The notes: generated by a model not told the origin, from the letters alone. Shown: positions 18,712 through 29,387, numbered from the stretch's first letter. The stretch: 64,000 nt of DNA from Verrucomicrobiota bacterium (GCA_016199985.1 JACQFQ010000057.1:1-64000); one strand, 5' to 3'. Made by a program: numbers and translations.

Positions 18712-20910
18712 TTATGGCGCTGTCAGCGCGTTCCGAAGCGCGGCGCCAAGGGCCTCCGCATCGAACGGCTTCTCCAGCACCCCCTGAATGCCCGCCGCCT
18801 TCTCTTGATCCTGGGCGAGGCTGGAGAGATAGCCTGTCATCAGAATGATGGGCAGGCATGGATTGGCCTTGTGAGTCCGTTCAGCGAGATCCAAACCGCT
18901 CAACGACGGCATGGAGAGATCGGTAAGCAGGAGATCCCAATGGAAGGGATTCTGGGAGAGAGCCGTCCAGGCTTCAGTGGGGTTGTTGAAAGACGAGACT
19001 TCGAACCCGAGCCGCTCGAGCATCTGGGTCGACATCCGGGTGATCAGTTTTTCATCGTCCACGACGAGAGCCCGTCGGCCCGCCCCTCGAACGGGCGCCG
19101 GAGGGGGCGCTTTCGGGGTGATCGCGGGCCGTGGGATGGCGGGGAAATAGAGCTCCAGCAGCGTCCCTTTTCCGGGAGCGCTTTCGACGTTGATGAAGCC
19201 GTCGTTCGATTGAACGATTCCATGAACGATGGCCAGCCCCATTCCCGTGCCGTCGCCAAAAGGCTTTGTCGTGAAGAACGGATCGAAGATGCGCCCCAAC
19301 GCGGCCTCCGAGATTCCCTCGCCGGTGTCGCTGATCGCGATGCGCACATGCGGTCGCGCTCTGAGCTGCGGAAACCGCCGCGTGGCCTGCTCCTCGGACA
19401 CCGGGCTCACGACGATCCTCAGGAGGCCGTTGGTCCCCCTCATGGCGTATCCGGCGTTGGCGCCGATGTTCATGATCGCCTGGTGGAGTTGTCCTGTGTC
19501 GGCAAGAATCCAGGTCTCCTGGGATGACACATCGGTCTCGATGGAAAGCGACGCCGGAAACGAGGAGCGCAGAAGCTTCGCGGCCTCGCAAACGATCTCG
19601 GCCGGCGCCACGGGACGCCGATGGTTCTCCTCCCGGCGCGAGAACTTGAGGATCCCTCGGATGAGCTCCTTCGCCCGCGAGCAGGCTTGCAGGATGTCGG
19701 CGAGGCGTCTGTCGCGTTCGGTCTCGCGCCCGCCGGAGGATCGGAGCAGGTCGGCGTTCCCCATGATTCCGGCGAGAAGGTTGTTGAAGTCGTGCGCTAT
19801 GCCGCCCGCCAGGGTTCCGAGCGCCTCCATCTTCTGGCTGCGAAGCAGCTGTTTGTGCAGGCGGGCCTCTGTCTCCTCGGCCTGTCTTCGGGCCGTGATG
19901 TCGCGGAAGCTCCAGACCCGGCCCACAATCTCTCCCTCCAGCCGTTGCGGGATCGAGTAGCGCTCGAACACGCGCCCATCCTTGAACTCCAGCACATCCG
20001 ATGAGATTTCCTCCGGCGCCGCGTAGAGCTCTCGGACGCGCGCCAGAAAGCGGTCGGGGTCGGAAAGTTGCTCCAGCGCGAACGCGAGCATCGCGTCGTC
20101 GTCCCGGCGCTCGGCCAGAGAGGGAGGAATGCGCCACAGCTTCAGGAACTCCTGGTTGAACCCGGCGACGCGGCCCTGTGGATTCACAAGAAGGAGCCCG
20201 TCCGCCGTGGAGTTGAAGGCGGCGTTCAGCATCGACAAGGATTGCCTGGCCTGTGATTCAGCCCGCTCGCGCTCCTGCAGCTCCTGGCGCAGCCGCTCGA
20301 TCAGCCGGGACCGCTCCAGTTCCATGGCGATTCTTTCGCTGACCAGCGAGAGGAGGTCCAGGTCGCCGGCCGTGAAGGCGTCGACTTGGTTGCTGTCGAT
20401 GGTGAATATCCCCAGCAGCGTCGCTCCCGCGATCAACGGAAAAACCGCTTCCGATCGGATGTCCATCCCGGGGAGTTGGAAGAAACGCGGGACGCGGCCG
20501 GTGTCGGTTGCCAGCCAAGCCTTGCGGCTGTTCGCGGCGAGCCCGACCAGGCCTTCGCTCAGCGGGAAGGACAGCGGCCTGGCCGACAGGATGGAGGTGT
20601 AGGCGCCCGCGTTGGCCTGTATCGACAGGCTGTCCGTGGCTGGTTCGTAGACGAGAATCGTCACGTTGTGGTAGCCGAAGTCGTCGACCAAGCTGCAACA
20701 GGCGGCCTGCAGCACCTGGTCGGAGGTGTGAGCCGTCGCCATCTGGGCCATGAGATGGTTCAGAAGGGAGAGGGGTCTCAGCTCGACGTGATTGGCGGTG
20801 GAAGAGGCCACCTCGCGCAGAGGCGCCTTGGGGTCGTCGGTTGGCGGCGGAACAGCGGAGGGGAGAGGAGGCGGAGGCGGAGGCCCTGGGCAGTTGTTCG
20901 TGCCGCTCAT
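18712..20910 (-). CDS. Hybrid sensor histidine kinase (GAF-PAS-HisKA-HATPase-REC)
   Basis: A 732-residue cytoplasmic hybrid kinase. After a proline-rich N-terminus (PPPPPP) there is a GAF domain at about 60-215, then a short coiled coil (SRLIERLRQELQERERAES). A PAS domain lies at about 225-350. The dimerisation histidine is in LGTLAGGIAHDFNNLLAGIM. The ATPase domain has DTGEGISEAALGRIFDPFFT and GTGMGLAIVHGIVQSNDG. A C-terminal receiver domain has ALVVDDEKLITRMS and the phospho-aspartate in LLTDLSMPSLSG. No membrane segment is seen, so the signal is probably intracellular. The frame is open to 21141, but the ATG at 20910 is the first after the ppdK terminator. It converges with cheA. Confidence 0.9.
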   Translation of the reverse strand: MSGTNNCPGPPPPPPLPSAVPPPTDDPKAPLREVASSTANHVELRPLSLLNHLMAQMATAHTSDQVLQAACCSLVDDFGYHNVTILVYEPATDSLSIQANAGAYTSILSARPLSFPLSEGLVGLAANSRKAWLATDTGRVPRFFQLPGMDIRSEAVFPLIAGATLLGIFTIDSNQVDAFTAGDLDLLSLVSERIAMELERSRLIERLRQELQERERAESQARQSLSMLNAAFNSTADGLLLVNPQGRVAGFNQEFLKLWRIPPSLAERRDDDAMLAFALEQLSDPDRFLARVRELYAAPEEISSDVLEFKDGRVFERYSIPQRLEGEIVGRVWSFRDITARRQAEETEARLHKQLLRSQKMEALGTLAGGIAHDFNNLLAGIMGNADLLRSSGGRETERDRRLADILQACSRAKELIRGILKFSRREENHRRPVAPAEIVCEAAKLLRSSFPASLSIETDVSSQETWILADTGQLHQAIMNIGANAGYAMRGTNGLLRIVVSPVSEEQATRRFPQLRARPHVRIAISDTGEGISEAALGRIFDPFFTTKPFGDGTGMGLAIVHGIVQSNDGFINVESAPGKGTLLELYFPAIPRPAITPKAPPPAPVRGAGRRALVVDDEKLITRMSTQMLERLGFEVSSFNNPTEAWTALSQNPFHWDLLLTDLSMPSLSGLDLAERTHKANPCLPIILMTGYLSSLAQDQEKAAGIQGVLEKPFDAEALGAALRNALTAP

Positions 20911-20994
20911 ACAGCCGGAGGCTATCGACGCTCGCGCGAAGTAAAAGGCGAAAACACGGGGCGTCGGAGAGCCCCCATGCGCGAGGGGGGCACA

Positions 20995-21028
20995 GCAAGG
21001 CCGCCCCGGTTTGTCGAGGCGGCCTTGC
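20995..21028 (-). terminator. Hairpin terminator of ppdK
   Basis: An 11 bp perfect stem, GCAAGGCCGCC (20995-21005) with GGCGGCCTTGC (21018-21028), and a 12-base loop. It lies 22 bases after the ppdK stop. The T-tract on the minus strand is weak, so termination efficiency is uncertain. Confidence 0.6.
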
Positions 21029-21049
21029 GATGAGTTGAGACGCGAGGCT

Positions 21050-23803
21050 CTACTTCTTCCGGGCCGCCTTCTTCTCGGCGAGCGCCGCCTGCGCGGCCGC
21101 GAGGCGAGCCACGGGCACGCGGAAGGGCGAGCAGCTGACATAGCTCAATCCGGCGCGATGACAGAACTTCACGGAGTCGGGGTCGCCGCCGTGCTCGCCG
21201 CAGATGCCGAGCTTGATGTCGGGGCGCTTCGACCGTCCTTTGGCGATCGCAATCTCCATCAGCTGGCCCACGCCGGTTTGGTCGATGGTCGCGAACGGGT
21301 TTCGCTTCATGATCTCCGCTTCCTGATACGCACCGAGGAAGCTTCCCGAGTCGTCGCGGCTCATCCCCAGGGTGGTTTGCGTCAGATCGTTGGTCCCGAA
21401 GCTGAAGAACTCGGCGGTCTCGGCGATCTGGTCCGCGGTCAGCGCTCCGCGCGGCACCTCGATCATCGTGCCTACGCTGTAGCTGAGCTTCACTTTCTTC
21501 TCCGCCTGCACCTGCTTGGCGACCTCGTGGACGATGCCCACCTGCAGGTCCAGCTCCTTCTTGAACCCGACGAGCGGGATCATGATCTCGGGCTTCGCCT
21601 TCAGCCCTTCCTTCACCGCGAGGGCGGCGGCTTCGAACACCGCGCGCGCCTGCATGCGGGTGATCTCCGGATACTTGATCCCGAGACGGCAGCCGCGGAA
21701 TCCGAGCATGGGGTTGAACTCGTGCAGCTCGTGAACGCGGCTCATGATGCGCTCGACGGGAATCCCGAGCTTGCGCGCGAGGTCGAGCTGCTGCTCCTTG
21801 GCATGGGGCAGGAACTCATGCAGCGGCGGATCCAGGAAGCGAATGGTGGCGGGAAACCCTTTCAGCTCCTTGAAGATGCCGTGGAAATCCTGGCGTTGAT
21901 AGGGCAGCAGCTTGGCGAGCGCCGCCTCGCGCGCTTCCAGGGAGTCGGCGAGAATCATCTCGCGCATCGCGTCGATGCGGTCGCCTTCGAAGAACATGTG
22001 CTCGGTGCGGCACAGCCCGATGCCGGTCGCGCCGAACGCGATCGCGTTGGCGGTCTGCTCCGGGTTGTCGGCGTTCGTCCGCACCGTCATGCGCGTCGCC
22101 TTGCCGCACCAGTCCATCAGCTGCTTGAAGTTCTTGTAGGTTGAGCCCGCCCGCGCTTCCGCGTCGCCCTGGATGAGGCCCTGGATGACCTCGGACGGAG
22201 CCGTCTTGACCTCGCCCGCGTAGACGAGGCCGCTGGTGCCGTCGATGGAGAGGAAGTCGCCTTCGCGGAAGATCTGCCCTTCCACCTTGAGGGTCTTTGC
22301 GTCGTAGTCGACGTGAAGCGCGCTGGCGCCGCAGACGCAGACTTTGCCCATCTGTCGGGCGACGAGCGCCGCGTGGGAGCTGACGCCGCCTCGCGCCGTG
22401 AGAATGCCCTCGGCCGCGATCATGCCGCGGAGATCCTCCGGCGAAGTTTCTACCCGCACCAGCAGGACCTTCTGGCCTTTCTCAGCCGCGATCACCGCAC
22501 GGTCGGCGTTGAAGTAGATTTTGCCTGTCGCCGCGCCAGGGCCGGCGGGCAGTCCGGTGGCGATCGCTTTCGCCGCCTTGACGGCCGCCCGGTCGAAGAT
22601 CGGCGCGAGCACCTGATCCAGCTGGTCGGCTGGAACCCGGGTCACCGCGGTTTCCCAGTCGATGAGCTTCTCCTTCACCATTTCGCAGGCGATGCGGACC
22701 GCGGCCACCCCCGTGCGCTTGCCGTTGCGCGTTTGGAGCATGAACACCTTCCCTTCCTGGATGGTGAACTCGAAGTCCTGCATGTCCTTGAAATGCTTTT
22801 CCAGCACGAGGCGAATCCGCTCGAGCTCCTTGTAGGAGGCGGCCTGTTCTTTTGCGAGCCTGTGGACGGGCTCTGGCGTGCGAACGCCCGCGACAACATC
22901 CTCGCCCTGCGCGTTCATCAGGAACTCGCCGTAGAACACCTTCTCGCCCGTCGCGGGATCGCGGGTAAACGCGACGCCGGAGCCCGACTCCTCTCCCGTG
23001 TTGCCGAAGACCATCGCCTGGACATTCACCGCGGTTCCCCATTCCTGGGGAATGTTGTATTTGCGGCGGTAGACGATCGCGCGATCGTTCATCCAGGAGC
23101 CGAAGACAGCGCCGACGGCGCCCTTCAGCTGATCCCATGGGCTGTGGGGGAAATCCTTGCCCGTGCGCTCCTTCACGAGGGACTTGAACCGGCGGATCAG
23201 CTCCTTGAGATCATCGACCGCGAGCTTGGTGTCCTCGATGTCGTGGTTGCCATGGCGCTCGTGCTTGAGCTCGCTGATCACGGTCTCGAACGGCTCGTGA
23301 TCTTCGCCGGGGCGCTTCTGCACACCGAGAACCACGTCGCCGTACATCTGAATGAAGCGACGGTAGCAATCCCAGGCGAAGCGCTCATTGCCCGTGGCCT
23401 TCACGAGGGCGAGGACGGTGTCGTCGTTCAAGCCCAGATTGAGGATCGTGTCCATCATGCCGGGCATGGAGTCGCGGGCGCCGGATCGGACAGCCACGAG
23501 CAGCGGCATTCCGGTCTTGTCGCCAAAACCGGTCCCCATGATTGTTTCCATGTTGGCGACCCCTTTCTCAATTTCCGCCTGCAGGGTCTTGGGATAAGTG
23601 CGCTTGTTGTCGTAGTAGTAAGTGCAAACCTCGGTGGTGATGGTGAACCCCGGAGGCACCGGAAGGCCGATGCGCGTCATCTCCGCGAGGTTCGCTCCCT
23701 TGCCTCCGAGCAGGGCCTTCATGGAGCCGTCGCCATGGGCTTTCTTGTTTCCGAATGTGTAGACGTATTGGGTGGGTTTGGTCGCTTTCTTTGCTTTGGC
23801 CAT
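21050..23803 (-). CDS. ppdK: Pyruvate, phosphate dikinase
   Basis: A 917-residue PPDK, which interconverts pyruvate + ATP + Pi and PEP + AMP + PPi. The N-terminal ATP-grasp domain begins [20 protein letters not shown] with [20 protein letters not shown]. The swivelling phosphohistidine domain has [20 protein letters not shown], which holds the catalytic histidine. The C-terminal PEP/pyruvate TIM barrel has [17 protein letters not shown] and the reactive cysteine in [15 protein letters not shown]. It ends with an alanine/lysine-rich tail. Length matches bacterial PPDK (about 880-920). It is followed by a hairpin terminator, and its upstream neighbour (ABC ATPase) is 206 bases away on the same strand. 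Confidence 0.96.
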   Translation of the reverse strand: MAKAKKATKPTQYVYTFGNKKAHGDGSMKALLGGKGANLAEMTRIGLPVPPGFTITTEVCTYYYDNKRTYPKTLQAEIEKGVANMETIMGTGFGDKTGMPLLVAVRSGARDSMPGMMDTILNLGLNDDTVLALVKATGNERFAWDCYRRFIQMYGDVVLGVQKRPGEDHEPFETVISELKHERHGNHDIEDTKLAVDDLKELIRRFKSLVKERTGKDFPHSPWDQLKGAVGAVFGSWMNDRAIVYRRKYNIPQEWGTAVNVQAMVFGNTGEESGSGVAFTRDPATGEKVFYGEFLMNAQGEDVVAGVRTPEPVHRLAKEQAASYKELERIRLVLEKHFKDMQDFEFTIQEGKVFMLQTRNGKRTGVAAVRIACEMVKEKLIDWETAVTRVPADQLDQVLAPIFDRAAVKAAKAIATGLPAGPGAATGKIYFNADRAVIAAEKGQKVLLVRVETSPEDLRGMIAAEGILTARGGVSSHAALVARQMGKVCVCGASALHVDYDAKTLKVEGQIFREGDFLSIDGTSGLVYAGEVKTAPSEVIQGLIQGDAEARAGSTYKNFKQLMDWCGKATRMTVRTNADNPEQTANAIAFGATGIGLCRTEHMFFEGDRIDAMREMILADSLEAREAALAKLLPYQRQDFHGIFKELKGFPATIRFLDPPLHEFLPHAKEQQLDLARKLGIPVERIMSRVHELHEFNPMLGFRGCRLGIKYPEITRMQARAVFEAAALAVKEGLKAKPEIMIPLVGFKKELDLQVGIVHEVAKQVQAEKKVKLSYSVGTMIEVPRGALTADQIAETAEFFSFGTNDLTQTTLGMSRDDSGSFLGAYQEAEIMKRNPFATIDQTGVGQLMEIAIAKGRSKRPDIKLGICGEHGGDPDSVKFCHRAGLSYVSCSPFRVPVARLAAAQAALAEKKAARKK

Positions 23804-24009
23804 AAAATGAGTTTAAATGGGTCGATTCAATTTTGGTCCTGTCGGTGGATTCCGCGGAAAAAACGAGCCGCGAACGTAACAAAGGAAGGATCGGAGTCAA
23901 TGTTTGGTTGGGGCTCTTTAGCCCGGATTCGCGCTCCCAGCCCCGAACGCCCCTGGAAGCTCCTTTCGAGGGGGGGGCCGAGCGAACCCCCTCATAGGAA
24001 ACGCCGGGG

Positions 24010-24993
24010 CTATGGGTTGGCTTGAAAAAGCTGGCGGATGACGTCCTCGATGGGGGTCTCCTGGATGTCCATGTCCGTCACATCCAGGGCCTCCAGCAGG
24101 GCCTTGCAGGCGGGGATCACCTTGTCGCGTCGCACCTTGAGCTTCACAAAGGCGTCGCCACGCTCCACCACTTCTCCATAAGCCGCCAGCAGCCCCTCGG
24201 GAGCCGTTGACGCCTGAGGGCTTTGGATGGTGAGCAGCTTGGAGTCCGCGAAACGATCCACAATCTCCTCCAGCCGCCCATCAAAGAAGATCGCTCCATG
24301 ATCGATGATGATGACCCGGCGGCACAGCGCCTGGATGTCCGCCATATAATGGCTGGTCAAGAGGATGGTCGTGCGCTTGGTTTGATTGTGCTGCTTGAGG
24401 AACTCGCGAACGGTCTTCTGCGAGACCACGTCCAGACCGATCGTCGGCTCGTCGAGGAAAAGCACCTTGGGCTCGTGGAGCAGGGCCGCGATCAGCTCCA
24501 GCTTCATTCGCTCCCCGAGCGAAAGCTCGCGCACCATGACGTCCAGCTTATCTCGAACCACCAGGAGATCGGTGAGCTCGTCGACCGTCCGACGAAACCG
24601 ATCGTCTGGAATGCCATAGATCCGGGCGTTGAGCTCCAGGGATTCCCGCGCCGGAAGATCCCACCAGAGCTGGTTCTTTTGCCCGAGGAGCAGGGCGAAC
24701 TGGCGACGATATCCGTCGGCTCTCTCCCAGGGACAATAGCCCAAAACCGAAGCCGAACCCGCCGAAGGATGCAGCAAGCCCGACAGCATTTTCAGCGTGG
24801 TGGTCTTGCCCGCGCCGTTAGGTCCGAGGAATCCCACCAACTCGCCCTCCTCGACGGAGAACTGGATCTCCTTCACCGCGATCGTCTGCTCGTATCGCCG
24901 ATGAAACAGCCCGCGGACCGCGCCCATGAACCCCGGGGCCTTCTTGTAGGTCCGGAACGACTTCGTGAGCCCCTGGACGCGGATGACGGGCAC
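24010..24993 (-). CDS. ABC transporter ATPase (ABC-2/COG4586 type)
   Basis: A 327-residue ATP-binding subunit. The extended N-terminus before the Walker A motif (YKKAPGFMGAVRGLFHRRYEQ) is typical of the ABC-2 export group COG4586. Walker A is GPNGAGKTTTLK, the signature is LSLGERMKLELIA, and Walker B is VLFLDEPTIGLD. The C-terminal 90 residues are the variable domain. ATPases of this group normally sit beside two permease genes, which are absent here. The GTG start at 24993 is five bases after the dnaA stop, so it is probably cotranscribed with dnaA. The open frame continues upstream inside dnaA in another frame, but that part is not ABC-like. Confidence 0.88.
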   Translation of the reverse strand: MPVIRVQGLTKSFRTYKKAPGFMGAVRGLFHRRYEQTIAVKEIQFSVEEGELVGFLGPNGAGKTTTLKMLSGLLHPSAGSASVLGYCPWERADGYRRQFALLLGQKNQLWWDLPARESLELNARIYGIPDDRFRRTVDELTDLLVVRDKLDVMVRELSLGERMKLELIAALLHEPKVLFLDEPTIGLDVVSQKTVREFLKQHNQTKRTTILLTSHYMADIQALCRRVIIIDHGAIFFDGRLEEIVDRFADSKLLTIQSPQASTAPEGLLAAYGEVVERGDAFVKLKVRRDKVIPACKALLEALDVTDMDIQETPIEDVIRQLFQANP

Positions 24994-24998
24994 AGAAC

Positions 24999-26480
24999 TC
25001 AGGCCTGACCGCGGGCCGTGGCCGGAGGGGAATTGACCGACGCGCCGCGCGAGCCCTGGGAGTGGCCGGATCGCGAGCCGGATCGCAGAAGCTGGCTTTC
25101 GATGTAGCTCACGGATTGACGAATGTTGGGCTCGACCGACATGCGGTCGCAGACCTGCCGAACAGCGTGCAGAACGGTGCCATGGTCCCGGCCGCCGAAG
25201 GCTTCGCCGATGGTGTTCAGGGAGCTGTCCGTGAGCTGGCGGGAGAGATACATGGCGACCTGCCGGGGAAACGCGATGTTGCCGGGCCTGCGCTTTCCGG
25301 TGAGGTCGGAGACCCGGATGTCGTAATGGTCGGCCACGATCTTCTGGATCACGTCGATGGTCACCGAAGTCTTGTTCTCCTCGTGCAGCACGTCGCGCAG
25401 CAAATCCTCCACCACGGCGATCGTGATGGGCTTGCGCGTCAGGGAGAAGAAAGACGATACGCGGATGAAGGCGCCTTCGAGCCGGCGGATGTTGGAACGA
25501 ATCCGCTCCGCGATGAACTGCAGAATCTCCGGCGGAAGTTTCACGCCAAGGAGGCATTCCTTTTTCTGGAGGATGGCCATGCGCGTCTCCACGTCCGGCG
25601 GCTGCATGTCGGTGACCAGGCCCCATTCGAATCGCGAGACCAGCCGCTGCTCGAGCCCCTGGATCTCGTTCGCGGGGCGGTCGCAGGTCAGGACGATCTG
25701 GTGATGCTCCTCATGGAGCGCGTTGAAGGTGTGAAAGAACTCCTCCTGGATGCGCTCCTTGCCCGCGAGGAACTGGATATCGTCGATGAGCAGCACCTCG
25801 CTCTGTCGGTAGCGCTTTCGGAAGCGCACGAGCTGGCCGTTTTGGATGCCATCGATGAACTCGTTCGTGAAGCGCTCGGCGGAGACATAGGTGACGCGGG
25901 CGTTGCGCTTGCGCTCGCTGACATGCAGGCCGATCGCGTGGAGCAGATGCGTCTTCCCCAGACCGACGCCTCCGTAGAGAAACAACGGATTGTAGGTCTT
26001 GCCCGGGGCCTGGGCCACGGCCATCGCCGCGGCATGGGCGAAGGTGTTGTTGTCGCCCACGACGAAATTCTCGAATGTATTCCGCGGATTGAAGCTGTTC
26101 TCCGCCACCGCCGTCGCGCCGCGCGTTGAACCGTTGGCGGGATGCTTCGGCTTCTCGGCGCCCTTCTCCTTCTCCTGCGCGCGGGTTTGCGCCTCGGCCA
26201 ACCTCCCGGCCGCGCTCCCATGCAGGTTCTCGTTCTTGGCTCGAAACTCGATCTTGAGATCCGTCCCCGCCGCTTGAACCACGGCGTCCTTCAGGAGGCC
26301 CGCGTAGTTGTCTTTCAGCCAAACCTCACAGAAGTCATTCGGCACTTCCAACAATAGGGTTTCCTGCTCCAGGGATACGGCTCGGATTGAAGCAAACCAA
26401 AGGTTGAAGATGTCCTGATTCAGTAAGGAACGGAGCGTTTGTTGTGCGGCGCTCCATACCCGCTCGGCAGCATTTTCCAT
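24999..26480 (-). CDS. dnaA: Chromosomal replication initiator DnaA
   Basis: A 493-residue DnaA. Domain I is N-terminal (AAERVWSAAQQTLRSLLNQD). A variable linker rich in lysine and glutamate follows. The AAA+ domain III has NTFENFVVGDNNTFAHAAAM, Walker A LFLYGGVGLGKTHLLHAIG, and Walker B VLLIDDIQFLAGKERIQEE. Domain IV has the DnaA signature near FGGRDHGTVLHAVRQV, which reads the DnaA box. It ends in a serine/arginine-rich tail. Two starts are possible; the ATG at 26480 has a GGAG nine bases upstream and is preferred over the GTG at 26486. DnaA unwinds oriC and loads helicase. The upstream region has origin-like features. No dnaN, recF or gyrB follows. Confidence 0.97.
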   Translation of the reverse strand: MENAAERVWSAAQQTLRSLLNQDIFNLWFASIRAVSLEQETLLLEVPNDFCEVWLKDNYAGLLKDAVVQAAGTDLKIEFRAKNENLHGSAAGRLAEAQTRAQEKEKGAEKPKHPANGSTRGATAVAENSFNPRNTFENFVVGDNNTFAHAAAMAVAQAPGKTYNPLFLYGGVGLGKTHLLHAIGLHVSERKRNARVTYVSAERFTNEFIDGIQNGQLVRFRKRYRQSEVLLIDDIQFLAGKERIQEEFFHTFNALHEEHHQIVLTCDRPANEIQGLEQRLVSRFEWGLVTDMQPPDVETRMAILQKKECLLGVKLPPEILQFIAERIRSNIRRLEGAFIRVSSFFSLTRKPITIAVVEDLLRDVLHEENKTSVTIDVIQKIVADHYDIRVSDLTGKRRPGNIAFPRQVAMYLSRQLTDSSLNTIGEAFGGRDHGTVLHAVRQVCDRMSVEPNIRQSVSYIESQLLRSGSRSGHSQGSRGASVNSPPATARGQA

Positions 26481-28150
26481 GATCACCTACTCCGAGTTTC
26501 CAAACGTTGTGGTTAACAGCTTATTCACTGGTCCCGGCCGAAGGCCGGACCCGCGCGCAACTTTCATCCGTGAACCACAATAAAACTGCGGAAATCCCAG
26601 GCGAATCGCAGAGGGATCGCGCCAGGCGATCCAAAAAATCAGTATTGTAGTGCATTGATTATAAGTTACTTAAATTCTGATCCAAGGCGTAGCGAGACGG
26701 GGAAGGAGAAGACGTAGAATCCGACCCAAGCTAGTGACGCGAGTCGGTTGTAGAGGATGCGTCACGCAGTGACTAGGACAATATTCTAGGAGTTTTCCAC
26801 GAGTTATTCACAACCTCAAAAAGCCCCAAAAACACGGACAATTCCGTCGTGTTTCGAAAAGTTTGCCGGCCGTGATTTTTTGTCTGGACACTGTGAGGTT
26901 GTTGAGTCTTTGCAACGACTCTGCCTCGATCGCGCGACAGGACGCGATGGGAGGCTCTTGGGGGGCTCCCAGATGAGGAGGCTTGGTCGGCGTGGCTCCA
27001 CCCGAACTTTCCGCTTTTCTTTGCCCGTGCGCTCCGGGGTAGTCCTTTCCGAACGCGTGTTCGGAGACGTCAGGGATTTCGAACGCGGTATCCAAGGTTT
27101 TCGAACTGGTCGTTTCGTGGCGGTTGCTGATCGATGAGAAGAGCCGCGTCCTATGAATCCCCGCCTCCTACACGTTGGCTGCCCGGTTCACTTCTCTCCT
27201 GTCGAAACACCGGTCCCGCTTCCTGCAGTTTCGCCCAAAGTTCTGACGGGGAGCAACGCTCTCTTCGCGCGTCAACGATCCAGCACCAGGGGGATGGCTG
27301 TTCCTTAGGGCAGCGCAGCCTGCAATAGGGAGAAGTCCCTATGTGAGCAACCGCTCGTCTCGTGTCACAAGTTCTCAAACGCCTACGGGTGATGAACCGA
27401 TCGCGCCGGCGGACCGCAGTGGATCAGCAGCGGTCGGAACTTCCGCTGACTTTGCTGTGTCCGCCGCCACTTGGCCACGGAAGCTGTGGAATCAAATCCG
27501 CTATAGGAAACCGGTTTGGGAATTCAGTTTTAACGGGCAGGCCGTGCATCGCTGCTTGCCTTCCACGGACACTTTGCCGTGCTGCCGTTCCCTTTCGTCA
27601 TACGTTCGCATGCCTACACCGATTCGGCCTTCTAACCTTGCGGTGGTGCCTGAGATGGCTGTTCCAACCGAGCTGCGCATCTTGCCCCTAGCGTCTTCCA
27701 TCCGCAAATGCGCGCCGTTATCCCGGATGCCTACCATTCCGGGAATCCGTCCCTGGACTCCGAGGTTTCCTTGTCGCCGTAATCGAAAGCCGAAATCTCC
27801 CTGCCGAAATCTCCCATCGACAGCATCGCCCGACGCGTCTATTTCTCTCCTCGTTCCGAGTCGAAGAAGAAAAAGTCTGAGATTGGAACAAGGAAGGTAA
27901 GAGCGAGAAGACGCGCTTACCCGGTTGAGCCCCGAAAGAAAGAGAAGCGCGAGATGATCGCCCATTTCTCAGTCGATCAAAGGATGAACGACCCACAGGC
28001 CGCAGCTTTGAGCCTTTCCTCTTTCCGCCCGCCGCCTCCGTGCCAGCGTCGCAAACCGAACTTGTGTTCTAAAGCGAGTCCTTCGTCAGACTTTCGGTTG
28101 TCCAGTTCTCCTCCCCTTTTCACTTCTGTCCCCTCAACCCCCGCCTCATC
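26481..28150. other. Large noncoding region upstream of dnaA
   Basis: About 1.7 kb without a convincing gene. The dnaA-proximal part holds the candidate origin listed separately. A 16 bp palindrome CCGAACGCGTGTTCGG lies at 27049-27064. Frames such as the one at 27343-27900 are open but have the low-complexity, arginine/proline/serine-rich composition of chance ORFs. Nothing was recognised between 27100 and 28150. Confidence 0.6.
26500..26850. other. oriC: Candidate chromosomal origin (oriC)
   Basis: A perfect TTATNCACA-type box, TTATTCACA, lies at 26804-26812. Weaker matches are TTATTCACT (26521-26529), TTAACCACA read on the minus strand (26508-26516) and TTTTCCACG (26793-26801). An unusually AT-rich tract spans about 26632-26682 (AAAAAATCAGTATTG, then TTATAAGTTACTTAAATT) in an otherwise GC-rich window; it could be the unwinding element. 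Position next to dnaA supports this. The box number is modest and no skew could be computed. Confidence 0.5.
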
Positions 28151-29364
28151 ATGAAATCAAGGAGCCTCCAGTCCCCGCGTTTCTCCGCCATCAATTCCGC
28201 AGTCCCCAAGTGGCCGCGCTTTGTCCGAAACCTGGCCGCAATCCTCGTCGTTGCCGTCGCGTTCCCCGCCCGCGCTGCCGACACCACTGGCCTGGTGATC
28301 ACCGCCGAAGAAACCGCGCTCGTGGACGCCCAGATCGCGGCCGTTGACGATTACATCGCCAAGTACCCCGACTCGCTTCCCGGTGGAAGACGGAGTGGTC
28401 GTACGATGCGAGCGCTAGGATGCGGATACGGACGGAGTACACTTACAACAGTGGGAGTGGTTGGGTGGTTTCGTCTGAGACGCGCTATCTCTATGACGGA
28501 CGCCGCGTGATCCAGGAACGGAACTCGAGCAACACGCCTCTGGTGACGTATGTGAGAGGATTGGATCTGAGCGGGACATTCGAGAGAGCGGGAGGGATTG
28601 GCGGGCTATTGAGCCGAACGGCTCACACGGGCGCAAACGGGGCAACGTTGACCCATGCGTTCTACCACGCGGACGCCAACGGAAATGTCACCAAGCTGGT
28701 GGACGCAAGTCAGGCGAGCGTGGCGGATTACAAGTACGACCCGTTCGGGAGGACGATCAGCAGCAGTGGCAGCCTCGCAAGCGCGAACACATACCGGTTC
28801 TCGTCGAAGGACCTCATGACGGTCAGCGGGTTCTATTACTACGGCTATAGGTTCTATGATCCGGTCACGCAGAGGTGGTTGAATAGGGATCCGATTCAAG
28901 AGAGGGGAGGACAGAATCTTTACGGATGTGTAAAGAATAACCCAGTAGGTCTCGTTGATCCGTTGGGGTTACACGGGGCGGGCGGATCGTACGTCGAAGT
29001 GGAACCATGGGATGGGGAAGTCATGTTCCCAGGACAATATCGGGGGCCACTCCGGGTGTGGGACCCGAGGGACCTCTCAGACATTGACGCTGAAGGGAAT
29101 CATCTCGAATGGCGGGAATGGCCAGAGTATGGCGAGCCGACCTCGAGCTGCAAGGATATCAACTGCCAGGGCGTCTGCCCCCTGCACTGGACGCCAGAAC
29201 CGGCTCCACCCACACCTCCAACCTATCCTGGGTATTACCGCTGTGGCACCTCTCTCAACGGTGGTCCTGTGAACTGCGCCCCAGAGGATAAGATCCCGCC
29301 ACCACCTTTGAATGTGACGTGGGTACCGCTGACGACGAAGCGATCTCCTCCGCCTGGCCTCTAG
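28151..29364 (+). pseudogene. Decayed Rhs/YD-repeat gene
   Basis: Two pieces of one Rhs-type gene in different frames. The 5' piece (28151 to about 28380) encodes MKSRSLQSPRFS, a signal peptide (LAAILVVAVAFPARAADTT) and the start of a mature exported protein. It then runs into the second frame at about 28380. The 3' piece (about 28381-29364) encodes the last part of the Rhs core, including WSYDASARMRIRTEYTY, YKYDPFGRTISSSG, FYYYGYRFYDPVTQRWLNRD and the boundary motif NPVGLVDPLGL. The central repeats are missing. After DPLGL comes a unique tip of about 130 residues rich in proline, with a CKDINCQGVC segment, of unknown function. Intact Rhs genes are several kb long, so an internal deletion with frameshift is the simplest reading. 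Confidence 0.75.
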
Positions 29365-29387
29365 AGGGATTGAACCTTCGCAAGAGG

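Noticed and set aside
21011-24025. Two long plus-strand ORFs (377 and 570 residues) opposite ppdK
   Set aside because: Antisense shadows caused by high GC; the ppdK frame has clear family motifs throughout.
24994-25626. N-terminal extension of the ABC ATPase frame
   Set aside because: It lies inside dnaA in another frame and has no ABC features; the GTG at 24993 is the sensible start.
27343-27900. 185-residue ORF in the gap between dnaA and the Rhs remnant
   Set aside because: Composition is low-complexity (Arg, Pro, Ser), no motif, no ribosome-binding site, and the opposite strand is equally open.
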